From Betaproteobacteria bacterium (lineage in GTDB: Bacteria; Pseudomonadota; Gammaproteobacteria; Burkholderiales; SG8-41): a DNA stretch of 5,515 bases. The position numbers were made by a program, and so were the translations under genes. Positions within the stretch are counted from its first letter, which is position 1. Every line of letters begins with the position of its first letter. Shown here piece after piece: positions 1 to 5,515 of this stretch. Below the pieces are notes generated by a model, which was not told the origin of the DNA, did not search any database, and saw nothing but the letters and a program-made list of their open reading frames with translations. The stretch is taken from the NCBI GenBank assembly GCA_025353085.1, contig JANXRI010000331.1:1-5515 (forward strand), in the 5' to 3' direction.

Positions 1-239
1 AACAGATCGCGAAAGGGCGCACGACGCTCGTTATCGCGCACCGTCTGTCGACGGTCATGGATGCCAACCAGATTCTCGTGATGGACGCGGGCCGCATCGT
101 CGAGCGCGGCACGCATCGCGAACTGCTCGCGCGCAGCGGCGTCTACGCTGAAATGTGGGCATTGCAGCAGCAGGAAGAAGCTGCGCAAGGCGACGTTGCT
201 CCGGCAGCTGCGCGCTTGCTCTCGACGGTAATGACCTGA
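1..239 (+). CDS. ABC exporter ATP-binding domain, C-terminal end (partial)
   Basis: This is the last 78 codons of a gene that starts before the window; the frame begins at base 3 and stops with TGA at 237-239. The visible piece holds the H-loop of an ABC ATPase (TTLVIAHRLSTV, switch histidine at bases 39-41). It is followed by the usual ending of exporter-type ATPases (ILVMDAGRIVERGTHRELL, then GVYAEMW). The His-loop senses the ATP gamma-phosphate in the NBD dimer. The tail WALQQQEE resembles the ATM1/heavy-metal exporter group, in which membrane and ATPase domains are fused, as often found in betaproteobacteria. The substrate cannot be told from this fragment. A short low-complexity Ala-rich tail of about 20 residues follows. 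No convincing hairpin-plus-T-run terminator lies after the stop. The family call is firm; the ATM1 subgroup is an inference. Confidence 0.93.
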   Translation, partial: QIAKGRTTLVIAHRLSTVMDANQILVMDAGRIVERGTHRELLARSGVYAEMWALQQQEEAAQGDVAPAAARLLSTVMT

Positions 240-321
240 CTTGACGTCTCACGGCGTCGCGCGCACCTCGGCGCGCCGCTTGATATCATGGCGGTTAGGC
301 AATGACGGGTCGCTTCAGAGC
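240..321. other. 82-bp intergenic gap; no clear signal
   Basis: This gap separates the ABC exporter from the amidohydrolase cassette. It contains a GC palindrome (CGGCGCGCCG, 270-279), but with no T-run, so it is not a convincing terminator. TATCAT at 284-289 could pass for a -10 box, but the matching -35 position (GCGCAC) is poor. The amidohydrolase frame stays open through this stretch back to a TTG at 241, but the translated sequence looks non-coding and precedes the obvious signal peptide. Confidence 0.4.
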
Positions 322-1144
322 ATGCGTATGCTAGTTGTCAGCGCGTTTTTCGCTATCGCCGCCATGGCAACGCCGGCTGCCGACCTGCCGATTTTTGACG
401 CCCACTTGCATTACAGCCACGACGCATGGGAGCGGGTGCCGCCGGCCGAGGCAATCGCGCTTGTGCGAAAAGCGGGCGTCAAACGTGCGCTGGTCTCGAG
501 CTCCAATGACGATGGCAATCAAAAGCTGTACGCCGAGGCGCCCGACCTGATTGTGCCCTCGCTGCGCCGATACCGTGCACGCGGCGACATCAGTACCTGG
601 GTGCGCGACGATGCAATCATCACCTACCTCGAACAGCGGCTCGTCAAATACCGCTACGCCGCAATCGGCGAATTTCATCTGTACGGCGTCGATGCCGATT
701 TGCCGGTGCCCCAGCGTGTAGTGCAACTCGCGCGCCGATACGGATTGTTCCTGCACGCACATTCCGATCGTGATGCGATCGAGAGATTGTTCCGTCACGA
801 CCCCGCTGCAAGAATTTTGTGGGCGCACTCGGGATTCGAGCGGGCCGACGACGTGCGCGAAATGCTGCGCAAGCATAAAAATCTTTGGTGCGATCTCGCG
901 TTTCGCACCGATCATGTCGCCGGCGGCAAGGCCACATCCTGAATGGCGCGCGCTGTTCATCGAATTCCCCGAGCGCTTCATGCTCGGCACCGATACGTAT
1001 GTTCCCGAGCGCTGGCATTACGTCGGCGAACACGCGACGGTGGCACGCCGCTGGCTCGCCGATCTGCCGCCGCATGCCGCTGAATCGATCGCATGGCGCA
1101 ATGGCGAAACGCTGTTCGGCAACATGCTGGTGCGTAAGCCATGA
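322..1144 (+). CDS. Exported amidohydrolase (TIM-barrel metal hydrolase), frame broken by one extra base
   Basis: This looks like a metal-dependent hydrolase of the amidohydrolase superfamily with an N-terminal signal peptide (MRMLVVSAFFAIAAMATPAA). The chosen start is ATG 322; ATG 328 in the same frame is also possible, and neither has a strong ribosome site. Metal-site candidates are DAHLH (H28, H30), IGEFHL (E117), LHAHSD (H145, H147) and WAHSGF (H169), which would make the mature enzyme periplasmic. The first frame ends at TGA 940-942 after 206 codons. The family sequence continues in the next frame from about base 935 (HPEWRALFIEFPERFMLGTD) to TGA 1142-1144 and carries the expected late aspartate at 992-994. 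Dropping one base at 931-934 restores a 273-residue protein reading GGKAHPEWR across the join. As written, the first-frame product lacks the final metal aspartate and is probably inactive. The end overlaps the next gene by 4 bp. The substrate is unknown. Confidence 0.82.
931..942 (+). other. Frameshift site in the amidohydrolase gene
   Basis: The conserved protein sequence moves from frame 1 (ending GGKA) to frame 2 (starting HPEWR) at GCCACAT, so one base among 931-934 appears extra. The premature stop TGA follows at 940-942. There is no homopolymer or classic slippery heptamer here. TCC-TGA recalls the +1 shift of prfB only superficially: no Shine-Dalgarno-like stimulator sits just upstream, and re-pairing of tRNA-Ser on CCT would be poor. 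A mutation or a sequencing/assembly error is the simplest reading. Confidence 0.8.
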
Positions 1145-1548
1145 CTAAGCGCGTTTTGGCAGTACTTGCCATTGCACTTTTGGCAGTGCCCGCCTATGGC
1201 TGCGTGCCAGAGTTATCCGGCGGCGGCACGCGCACGCTGGAGGCGGGCCGCTATACGCTCGCTTACCGCGCGTCGCCGCCCGAAATCCCGCTGGGCAAGC
1301 ATTTCTCGCTTGAGATTGCCGTGTGCGCCAATGCCGGCGCGCCGCTTCCCGACAGCGTTAGTGTGGATGCGCAGATGCCGGAGCATCGGCATGGCATGAA
1401 CTACAAGCCCAGTATCCGCCGTGAGGCGGCTGGCCGTTATCGCGCCGACGGCTTGATGTTGCATATGCCGGGCCGCTGGGACTTTATATTCGAACTGCGC
1501 GCGGCCGGCCGGACCGACCGCGTAACGCAAAGCGAGGTGATTGAATGA
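1141..1548 (+). CDS. Secreted YtkA/FixH-like small protein
   Basis: This 135-residue protein has a clear signal peptide (MTKRVLAVLAIALLAVPAYG). C21 follows AYG, a poor lipobox, so lipidation is doubtful; C21 and C62 could instead form a disulfide. The mature part looks like a single immunoglobulin-like beta domain of the YtkA/FixH type. Its signature segment is DAQMPEHRHGMNYKP (residues 76-90), followed by LMLHMPGRWDFIFELR (105-120). The cluster M79, H82, H84, M86 plus H108 and M109 would suit a periplasmic metal site such as copper, but that is inference. Start and stop overlap both neighbours by 4 bp (ATGA), so translation is probably coupled to the amidohydrolase before it and the peroxidase after it. 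Relatives are sometimes annotated 'auxin-binding protein', which says little about real function. Family call likely; role unknown. Confidence 0.75.
   Translation: MTKRVLAVLAIALLAVPAYGCVPELSGGGTRTLEAGRYTLAYRASPPEIPLGKHFSLEIAVCANAGAPLPDSVSVDAQMPEHRHGMNYKPSIRREAAGRYRADGLMLHMPGRWDFIFELRAAGRTDRVTQSEVIE
1534..1540 (+). promoter_or_regulatory. Shine-Dalgarno site of the peroxidase gene, inside the ytkA-like gene
   Basis: GAGGTGA lies within the final codons of the upstream gene; its GAGG core is 7 bases before ATG 1545. With the ATGA overlap this supports the chosen peroxidase start and coupled translation. Confidence 0.6.
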
Positions 1549-2744
1549 TCCGCAAAATACTGTGTATTGGCGTGCTCACGATTGCCGCGTTGCCATCGTG
1601 GGGCCTTGCTGCCGACAACGGTGTGCTTGATTTCACGGCGGGTGAACTGCGCCGCATCATGCAACACGGACCCTGGCCGCAGGCGTGGTCGCCTGACCCG
1701 AGCAATCGCGTATCCGGCCAACGCGCGGCGATCGACTTCGGCGAACAATTATTTTTTGAGAACCGCTTGTCCGGCAGCGGCAAACTCTCGTGCGGCTCCT
1801 GCCACGTGCCCGAGCGCGACTGGAGCGACGGCCTGGTGCGCGGCGAAGGCATGCAGACGGTCGACCGCAACACACCCAATCTCGTCAACGCGCGGTATCA
1901 CCGCTGGTACGGCTGGGATGGCGCCGCCGACAGTTTATGGTCGCAAAGCATTCGACCGATTCTTAACGACAAAGAACTCGCCTCAACGCCGCAGCACGTT
2001 GCGCAACTGCTGCGCAAAGACGCTGAACTTGCCTGCCACTACCAGCGGACTTTCGGCAAGTCGCCTGCTACAGTCACGGACGATGAAACGTTGCTGGTCG
2101 ACATGGGCAAAGTACTCGCTGCCTTTCAGGAGACAATTGTCGCCGCGCGCACCGCATTCGATGAATTTCGCGATGCGCTTGCGCGCGGCGATCGCGCAGC
2201 CGCGGCACGCTACTCGCTGCCCGCGCAGCGCGGCTTGCAGATTTTCATCGGCAAAGGCAATTGCAGCACGTGTCATACCGGCCCGCGTTTTACCAACGGC
2301 GAGTTTCACTCGACGGGCGTGTCGTTTTTCACGTCAAAGGACCGCGTCGATCCCGGGCGCTATGAGGGCATTCGCCAGTTGAAAGAAAGCCGGTTTAATC
2401 TGCTCGGACCGTATAACGACGATCCGGCGCGCACCACCGCGGTCGCGACCCGGCACGTTGATCTCGTGCAGCGCAATTTCGGTGAATTTAAAGTGCCGTC
2501 GCTGCGCAATGCGGCGTTGACTGGACCGTACATGCACAACGGGCAGATCGGCACGCTGCGTGAAGTGGTTCGATATTACTCGGAGATCAACCCCGACCGG
2601 CTGCATGCGGATGGCGAACAGCTGTTGAAGCCGCTTAAATTATCCGCGCAGGAAGTTGACGATCTGATTGTATTTGTCGAAAGCCTGACTGACTTTCGCA
2701 CGAACTGGAAGCGCAGTACCGGGGGCGAGCCAAGCTGCACGTAG
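1545..2744 (+). CDS. Di-heme cytochrome c peroxidase / MauG family protein
   Basis: This exported 399-residue protein has a signal peptide (about residues 1-22, cut near LAA-DN) and two c-type heme sites: CGSCH (C83, C86, H87) in the N-terminal domain and CSTCH (C240, C243, H244) in the C-terminal domain. Family landmarks include DFGEQLFFENRLSGSGKLSC before heme 1, the NLVNARYHRWYGWDG segment with the inter-heme tryptophan region (W121/W124), and FKVPSLRNAALTGPYMHNG after heme 2. M330 in that last segment sits where bacterial peroxidases place the axial Met of the high-potential heme; MauG has Tyr there. That favours a peroxidase-like (H2O2-reducing) enzyme over a true MauG, but the substrate is not certain. 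It is somewhat longer than typical CcpA enzymes (roughly 320-350 residues). It would act in the periplasm with heme attached by the Ccm or Ccs system. It is the last gene of the coupled cassette. Confidence 0.92.
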   Translation: MIRKILCIGVLTIAALPSWGLAADNGVLDFTAGELRRIMQHGPWPQAWSPDPSNRVSGQRAAIDFGEQLFFENRLSGSGKLSCGSCHVPERDWSDGLVRGEGMQTVDRNTPNLVNARYHRWYGWDGAADSLWSQSIRPILNDKELASTPQHVAQLLRKDAELACHYQRTFGKSPATVTDDETLLVDMGKVLAAFQETIVAARTAFDEFRDALARGDRAAAARYSLPAQRGLQIFIGKGNCSTCHTGPRFTNGEFHSTGVSFFTSKDRVDPGRYEGIRQLKESRFNLLGPYNDDPARTTAVATRHVDLVQRNFGEFKVPSLRNAALTGPYMHNGQIGTLREVVRYYSEINPDRLHADGEQLLKPLKLSAQEVDDLIVFVESLTDFRTNWKRSTGGEPSCT

Positions 2745-2771
2745 CCGCCAGCCGGTCTATCTGCCACCAGT
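2745..2771. other. Short gap between convergent genes
   Basis: The 27 bp between the peroxidase stop and the protease stop hold no convincing bidirectional terminator. An imperfect direct repeat, TATCTGCCAC (2758-2767) and TATCTGTCAC (2773-2782), 9 of 10 bases alike and 15 bp apart, spans the gap and the end of the protease gene; it may be chance. Confidence 0.4.
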
Positions 2772-3590
2772 TTATCTGTCACGATGGGCCTGGTCGTAAA
2801 GCGGCATCACCGCCGGCAGTAAAGACTGGATCTGCTGGATGCGATTGGCTTCCGCCGGGTGCGTGCTTAGAAATTCAGGCGGACGGCCGCCCTTATTGGC
2901 GTTCATCATTTTTTGCCAGATCGAAATACCGGCGCGCGGATCGTAACCCGCGCGTGCCGTCAATTCGAGGCCGATGCGATCAGCCTCCGCCTCGTCGACC
3001 CGGCTGAACCGCGTCGCCAACAAAGCCTCGTAGGCGGTACCGGCGAGATTGGCCGACCCTTCGCCGAGCCCGAGCAGCGCCGCGCCCACGCCGATGACGC
3101 TCTGTGCCGCAATCGCCTGCGAGACCTGCTCGCGCGAATGCTCGCGCAACGCGTGCGCGATTTCATGTCCCATCACGACCGCAATTTCATCGTCGGTTAG
3201 ATTGAGCTGCCTGATGAGGCCGGAATAAAACGCGATCTTGCCGCCGGGCATGCAAAACGCATTCAATTCGTTGCTGTTGATGACGTTGACTTCCCATTTC
3301 CAATTCGGTGCATCGGCGCGGAACACGCGTGTTTGCGGTTCAATACGGCTTGCGATCGCGCGCACGCGCTGCGTCATCGCGGGGTCGGTGTTGAGCACGC
3401 CTTTCTGCGACGCCTGGGCGCGCAATTGCGAGTAAGCCTGCGTCGCCATTTGATCGAGCTGTTCCGACGACACGAGCAAGAGCTGGCGCCTTTGGCCGCC
3501 CACCACGCCGCCTTCGGTCGTACTGGAACAGCCGGCGATTGAGAGTGAGAGGGTGGCGGCGACTGCCGCGCAGACTAATTTGAATTTCAT
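2772..3590 (-). CDS. M48-family zinc metalloprotease, lipoprotein
   Basis: This 272-residue peptidase resembles the periplasmic M48 lipoproteins of Gram-negative bacteria (E. coli LoiP/YcaL type). A signal peptide ends in a good lipobox, SIAGC, with C21 as the lipidation site; S22 and S23 follow rather than Asp, so outer-membrane sorting is expected. Zinc motif HEIAH is at H142-H146 with E143 as catalytic base. The downstream EAEAD (200-204) supplies the third ligand, probably E200. STHP (242-245) is the conserved C-terminal M48 element. NELNAFCMPGGKIAFYSGL (107-125) is the usual strand before the active site. Such enzymes clear misfolded or mis-assembled envelope proteins. The start at 3590 has a strong ribosome site. 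It is the last gene of the minus-strand run, 5 bp after the yceI gene. Family call firm; substrates unknown. Confidence 0.94.
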   Translation of the reverse strand: MKFKLVCAAVAATLSLSIAGCSSTTEGGVVGGQRRQLLLVSSEQLDQMATQAYSQLRAQASQKGVLNTDPAMTQRVRAIASRIEPQTRVFRADAPNWKWEVNVINSNELNAFCMPGGKIAFYSGLIRQLNLTDDEIAVVMGHEIAHALREHSREQVSQAIAAQSVIGVGAALLGLGEGSANLAGTAYEALLATRFSRVDEAEADRIGLELTARAGYDPRAGISIWQKMMNANKGGRPPEFLSTHPAEANRIQQIQSLLPAVMPLYDQAHRDR

Positions 3591-3595
3591 GCGAT

Positions 3596-4165
3596 TTACT
3601 CCTTATGCGCTTCGATCTGAATGGCGATTTTTACGTCGTCGCCGATGCCGGTTGCGCCGCGGCTTATGCCCCATTCCGAGCGCTTTATTGCGAGCGAGCC
3701 GTCGGCGCCGCACATCTCGCGTTTGTTGACTGGGTGCTGGATGCAGCGAAACGAGGTTACGTTGAGGCTCACCGGCCGCGTGACGCCCATGATCGTCAGA
3801 TCACCATCGGCGCCGGTCAGGTTGTCGCCACTAAAACGCAGGTTGTTCGATTTGAAGACGATCTCCGGAAATTTTTCGACGTCAAGGTAATCCGCGCCGC
3901 GCACATGCTTGTCGCGTCCCGCATGGCCGGTGTCGAGCGATCGGGTATCGATCACCACGTCGATGCTGCCTTTTTTGGCGGCGCGGTCGAGCACGACTTT
4001 CGCCGCGGTGGTTTTGTTAAAGCGGCCGCGTATCCATGAAATGCCCAGATGACCTGTTTCGAAAAATGCGTAGGTGTGCGCCGGGTCGCCAACGTAAACG
4101 TCCTGAGCGGCGGCCGAAAATGCGCAACCCAATGCAAGAGCGATCGCGGCAATTATTCGAAACAT
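3596..4165 (-). CDS. YceI-family periplasmic protein (canonical type)
   Basis: The 189-residue product has a signal peptide cut after AAA (about residue 20; mature end QDVYVGDPAH). It keeps the YceI hallmarks: DPAHTYAFFETGHLGISWIR (28-46), GRF just after, DTRSLDTGHAGRDKHVRG (73-90), DYLDVEKFPEIVFKS (92-106) and GDLTIMGVTRPVSLNV (121-136). YceI proteins are lipocalin-like beta barrels that hold a long isoprenoid such as a polyprenyl or ubiquinone-8 chain in a central cavity. C141 and C152 (FRCIQHP, REMCGAD) could make a disulfide. A modest ribosome site (complement GGGGA, 4171-4175) lies 5 bases before the start. It is 21 bp downstream of a second yceI-type gene and 5 bp before the M48 gene. 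Family firm; ligand inferred from relatives. Confidence 0.94.
   Translation of the reverse strand: MFRIIAAIALALGCAFSAAAQDVYVGDPAHTYAFFETGHLGISWIRGRFNKTTAAKVVLDRAAKKGSIDVVIDTRSLDTGHAGRDKHVRGADYLDVEKFPEIVFKSNNLRFSGDNLTGADGDLTIMGVTRPVSLNVTSFRCIQHPVNKREMCGADGSLAIKRSEWGISRGATGIGDDVKIAIQIEAHKE
3598..3604 (-). promoter_or_regulatory. Strong Shine-Dalgarno site of the M48 gene, over the end of yceI
   Basis: The complement reads AAGGAGT, 7 bases before ATG 3590. The same bases encode the last Lys-Glu of the upstream YceI protein and run into its TAA stop (3596-3598), so ribosomes ending yceI finish on the protease initiation site. This fixes the protease start and implies one mRNA. Confidence 0.8.
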
Positions 4166-4186
4166 GGTTTTCCCCGAGAGTTGATG

Positions 4187-4768
4187 TTATTTTTTTGCCG
4201 CCGGTGTGCCGGCAGTCACTACGATGTGAAATTTGATCTGCACTTCGTCCGCGACCGTGTCGGTGTCCTTCCACACGCCTTCGCCGATATTGTATTGAAG
4301 GCGCTTGATTGGAAATGCGCCGTCAAAAATCGCCGCGCCTGCTTCTTCCTTGTAGGTGAACGGCGCGCTGACCTCGTGAGTGCGGCCCTTGATGGTGAGC
4401 GGACCGCGCACTTCGAATCTGCCGCTGCCGAGCGGTTTGATGACCGCGGCGACAAACGTCGCCGTCGGATAATTGCGGGCATCGAACCACTGCTTGCCGA
4501 TCGCCTCGTCGTTCACCTCGGCGTTGTCGATGTCGAAACTGGCGAGATCGATGTCCATGCGCGCCTTGCCCTTAGCGGGTTGGGCCGGATCGAAGGCGAT
4601 TTGCGCGCTGAATTTCATGAATCGAGCTTCGACCGGCACGTTCATCTGGCGCGAGACGCACGTGATGCGGCTCTTGTCATACAACACGCTCTGAGCAGCC
4701 ACCGGCAGCGCGCACAGTACGATGGCCGCCGCGGCAAGTAATTTCAAGACAAGGTTGAGACTACGCAT
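4187..4768 (-). CDS. YceI-family periplasmic protein (second, divergent paralogue)
   Basis: The 193-residue product starts at ATG 4768. The frame is open further upstream, but MRSLNLVLKLLAAAAIVLCA is an obvious signal peptide and a GAGGAAA site (complement, 4777-4783) precedes it. Cleavage is likely after VAA or AAQ (about residue 25). YceI-like features are DIDLASFDIDNAEVNDEAIG (72-91), KQWFDARNYPTATFVA (92-107), GPLTIKGRTHEVSAPF (122-137) and a final DEVQIKFHIVV strand. It lacks the DPAHT/GHLG N-terminal signature of its neighbour, having YDKSRITCVSRQMNVPVEAR instead, so its cavity or partner may differ. The start overlaps the stop of the cytochrome b561 gene by 8 bp, the usual partner arrangement for YceI. 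The C-terminal tail AGTPAAKK is a short flexible end. Confidence 0.88.
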   Translation of the reverse strand: MRSLNLVLKLLAAAAIVLCALPVAAQSVLYDKSRITCVSRQMNVPVEARFMKFSAQIAFDPAQPAKGKARMDIDLASFDIDNAEVNDEAIGKQWFDARNYPTATFVAAVIKPLGSGRFEVRGPLTIKGRTHEVSAPFTYKEEAGAAIFDGAFPIKRLQYNIGEGVWKDTDTVADEVQIKFHIVVTAGTPAAKK

Positions 4769-5327
4769 TGCCGGTGTTTCCTCGTCGCGGTTTGATACAG
4801 GGCAGCATGCGCCTGAAGACATTATCGCGCGCAATAAAATGATGCTGCAAAGCGGCCGCACTGTGGATGACGACGAGCACGAGCAGCATATAGTTGAATG
4901 TGACATGAACTGCTTTCAATAGTTCGGCAAGTGCGTAGTCTTTGACCAGCAGGTCGGGCAGCCGCATGACAGAAAGATAAACCGTCGGCACGCCGGCCGC
5001 TGAACTGTAAAGCCAGCCTGTGAGAGGAATGACTACAATCATTGCGTAAAGGACTACATGCATTGCGCCCTCCGCGCTGCGTTGCCATCGCGCAATCGCC
5101 GCTTCGTGTGGAGGCGGCCGGTGAGTAAGCCGCCATCCAATGCGAACAAGCGCGAGCGCGAACACCGTGACGCCGAGCCATTTATGCCATGCGAAATATT
5201 TGAGTTTGAGCGGCGACAAGGGCAAGTCGACCATATAAACAGCCAGCGCGAAGCCGGCTGCGATCAAAGCAAAGATGAGCCAATGCAGCCCAATCGCCGT
5301 CCCGGTGTAGCGTTCTGCAATCCGCAT
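4761..5327 (-). CDS. Cytochrome b561 (membrane diheme b-type cytochrome)
   Basis: This 188-residue inner-membrane protein has four predicted membrane segments (about residues 12-34, 49-66, 88-108, 140-160). Four histidines lie where the bacterial b561 family binds two hemes: H15 (IGLHWL), H48 (AWHKWLG), H141 (AVHVTFNY) and H155 (VVIHSAAA); the 14-residue gap between the last two matches the family. PLTGWLYSS (101-109) is another family feature. E. coli CybB moves electrons between superoxide or other donors and ubiquinone. Start ATG 5327 was chosen because MRIAERYTGTAIGLHW is the usual beginning and length is normal. A TTG at 5375 would add 16 unlikely residues and overlap the kinase gene. 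No good ribosome site is seen before 5327, so expression may depend on coupling to the kinase, whose stop is 25 bp upstream. It is followed directly by two yceI genes, the known b561-YceI pairing. Confidence 0.92.
   Translation of the reverse strand: MRIAERYTGTAIGLHWLIFALIAAGFALAVYMVDLPLSPLKLKYFAWHKWLGVTVFALALVRIGWRLTHRPPPHEAAIARWQRSAEGAMHVVLYAMIVVIPLTGWLYSSAAGVPTVYLSVMRLPDLLVKDYALAELLKAVHVTFNYMLLVLVVIHSAAALQHHFIARDNVFRRMLPCIKPRRGNTGNA
4777..4783 (-). promoter_or_regulatory. Shine-Dalgarno site deciding the start of the second YceI gene
   Basis: The complement reads GAGGAAA, about 10 bases before ATG 4768, and lies inside the last codons of the cytochrome b561 gene. It favours 4768 over the upstream in-frame start at 4906, which would lie within b561. 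Confidence 0.6.
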
Positions 5328-5352
5328 CTGAGATGGAGTAAAGCGTGAGATT

Positions 5353-5515
5353 TCAGGCGGCGCGCGGGAAAACAATATAAATACGCGTGCCGATGCCCTG
5401 CGCCCCCGACATCAAGCGCACCTCGGCGTTATGTCCCTGGGCGATTTCGCGCACGATCGCAAGCCCCAAGCCACAACCTTCGGCACCGGTGCCGAGCACG
5501 CGGTGAAATCGTTCG
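5353..5515 (-). CDS. Sensor histidine kinase, C-terminal end (partial)
   Basis: Reading the complement from the window edge gives 53 codons ending in TGA at 5353-5355. The piece begins ERFHRVLGTGAEGCGLGLAI and continues VREIAQGHNAEVRLMSGAQ, closing with GTRIYIVFPRAA. This is the end of a GHKL ATPase domain: F-box (RFHRVLG), G2 box (GCGLGLAIV) and the last beta-strands. The ERFHRVLG and AIVREIAQ wording is typical of TctE/QseC-type kinases of betaproteobacteria. The G2 box has Cys where Ser or Thr is usual, a small oddity. The gene continues beyond the window, so sensor domain and partner regulator are unseen. The next gene on this strand, cytochrome b561, starts 25 bp after the stop, so the kinase may share its mRNA. 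Confidence 0.88.
   Translation of the reverse strand, partial: ERFHRVLGTGAEGCGLGLAIVREIAQGHNAEVRLMSGAQGIGTRIYIVFPRAA

Noticed and set aside
270..279. GC palindrome as terminator of the ABC gene
   Set aside because: It is only 10 bp with no loop and no following T-run.
934..943. Programmed +1 frameshift like prfB at TCC-TGA
   Set aside because: There is no upstream Shine-Dalgarno-like stimulator, re-pairing on CCT by tRNA-Ser is poor, and the amidohydrolase family is not known for it.
331..990. Long minus-strand open frame (219 codons) opposite the amidohydrolase
   Set aside because: It is the shadow of a GC-rich gene: the sequence shows no recognisable domain, while the plus strand has a signal peptide and metal motifs.
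2758..2782. Imperfect 10-bp direct repeat at the convergent gene ends
   Set aside because: Only two short copies, partly within coding sequence; no sign of a mobile element or binding-site array.
4049..4741. Plus-strand open frame of 230 codons across the two yceI genes
   Set aside because: It is antisense to two clearly recognisable YceI genes, and its translation looks like a shadow with no family features.
5328..5375. TTG start for cytochrome b561 giving 204 residues
   Set aside because: The added residues overlap the histidine kinase end and precede the normal b561 beginning.
5374..5379. TATATT on the minus strand as a -10 box for the b561 operon
   Set aside because: It lies in the kinase coding end and has no acceptable -35 at 16-18 bp.

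Overview
The window reads as an ordinary stretch of a GC-rich Gram-negative chromosome, most likely from a betaproteobacterium (Burkholderiales or a near relative). This is inferred from the look of the proteins (a heavy-metal/ATM1-type ABC exporter tail ending in WALQQQEE, an exported amidohydrolase beside a di-heme peroxidase, a TctE/QseC-like kinase tail) and from codon use rich in GCG, CGC and GGC. Almost everything encoded is exported or membrane-bound. I see no mobile element, tRNA, rRNA or CRISPR array.

Layout. Plus strand: 1-239 is the C-terminal end of an ABC exporter ATP-binding domain. After an 82-bp gap comes a three-gene cassette joined by two 4-bp ATGA overlaps: an exported TIM-barrel amidohydrolase (322-1144), a small secreted YtkA/FixH-like protein (1141-1548) and a di-heme cytochrome c peroxidase/MauG-family protein (1545-2744). 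The amidohydrolase reading frame is broken by one extra base near 931-934. The frame after the break is still clearly conserved, so this is either a recent mutation or a sequence error.

Minus strand, converging on that cassette with a 27-bp gap, read from high to low coordinates: the C-terminal end of a sensor histidine kinase (5515-5353, cut by the window edge), a cytochrome b561 (5327-4761), two different YceI-family periplasmic proteins (4768-4187 and 4165-3596) and an M48 zinc-metalloprotease lipoprotein (3590-2772). Spacing is very tight: 25 bp, an 8-bp overlap, 21 bp and 5 bp. The Shine-Dalgarno sequence of the protease lies over the end of the second yceI gene. These genes are therefore probably co-transcribed, possibly from upstream of the kinase.

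How they may work together. The b561 + YceI pairing is a known one (E. coli yceJ-yceI): a membrane diheme b-type cytochrome next to periplasmic lipocalin-like proteins that bind isoprenoid quinones or lipids. With an M48 quality-control protease and a di-heme peroxidase opposite, the theme is cell-envelope redox or stress, but a shared function for the two strands is inference. No clearly new system is visible. The points most worth following are the amidohydrolase frameshift, the coupled amidohydrolase/YtkA-like/peroxidase cassette, and the kinase-b561-YceI-YceI-M48 gene run.
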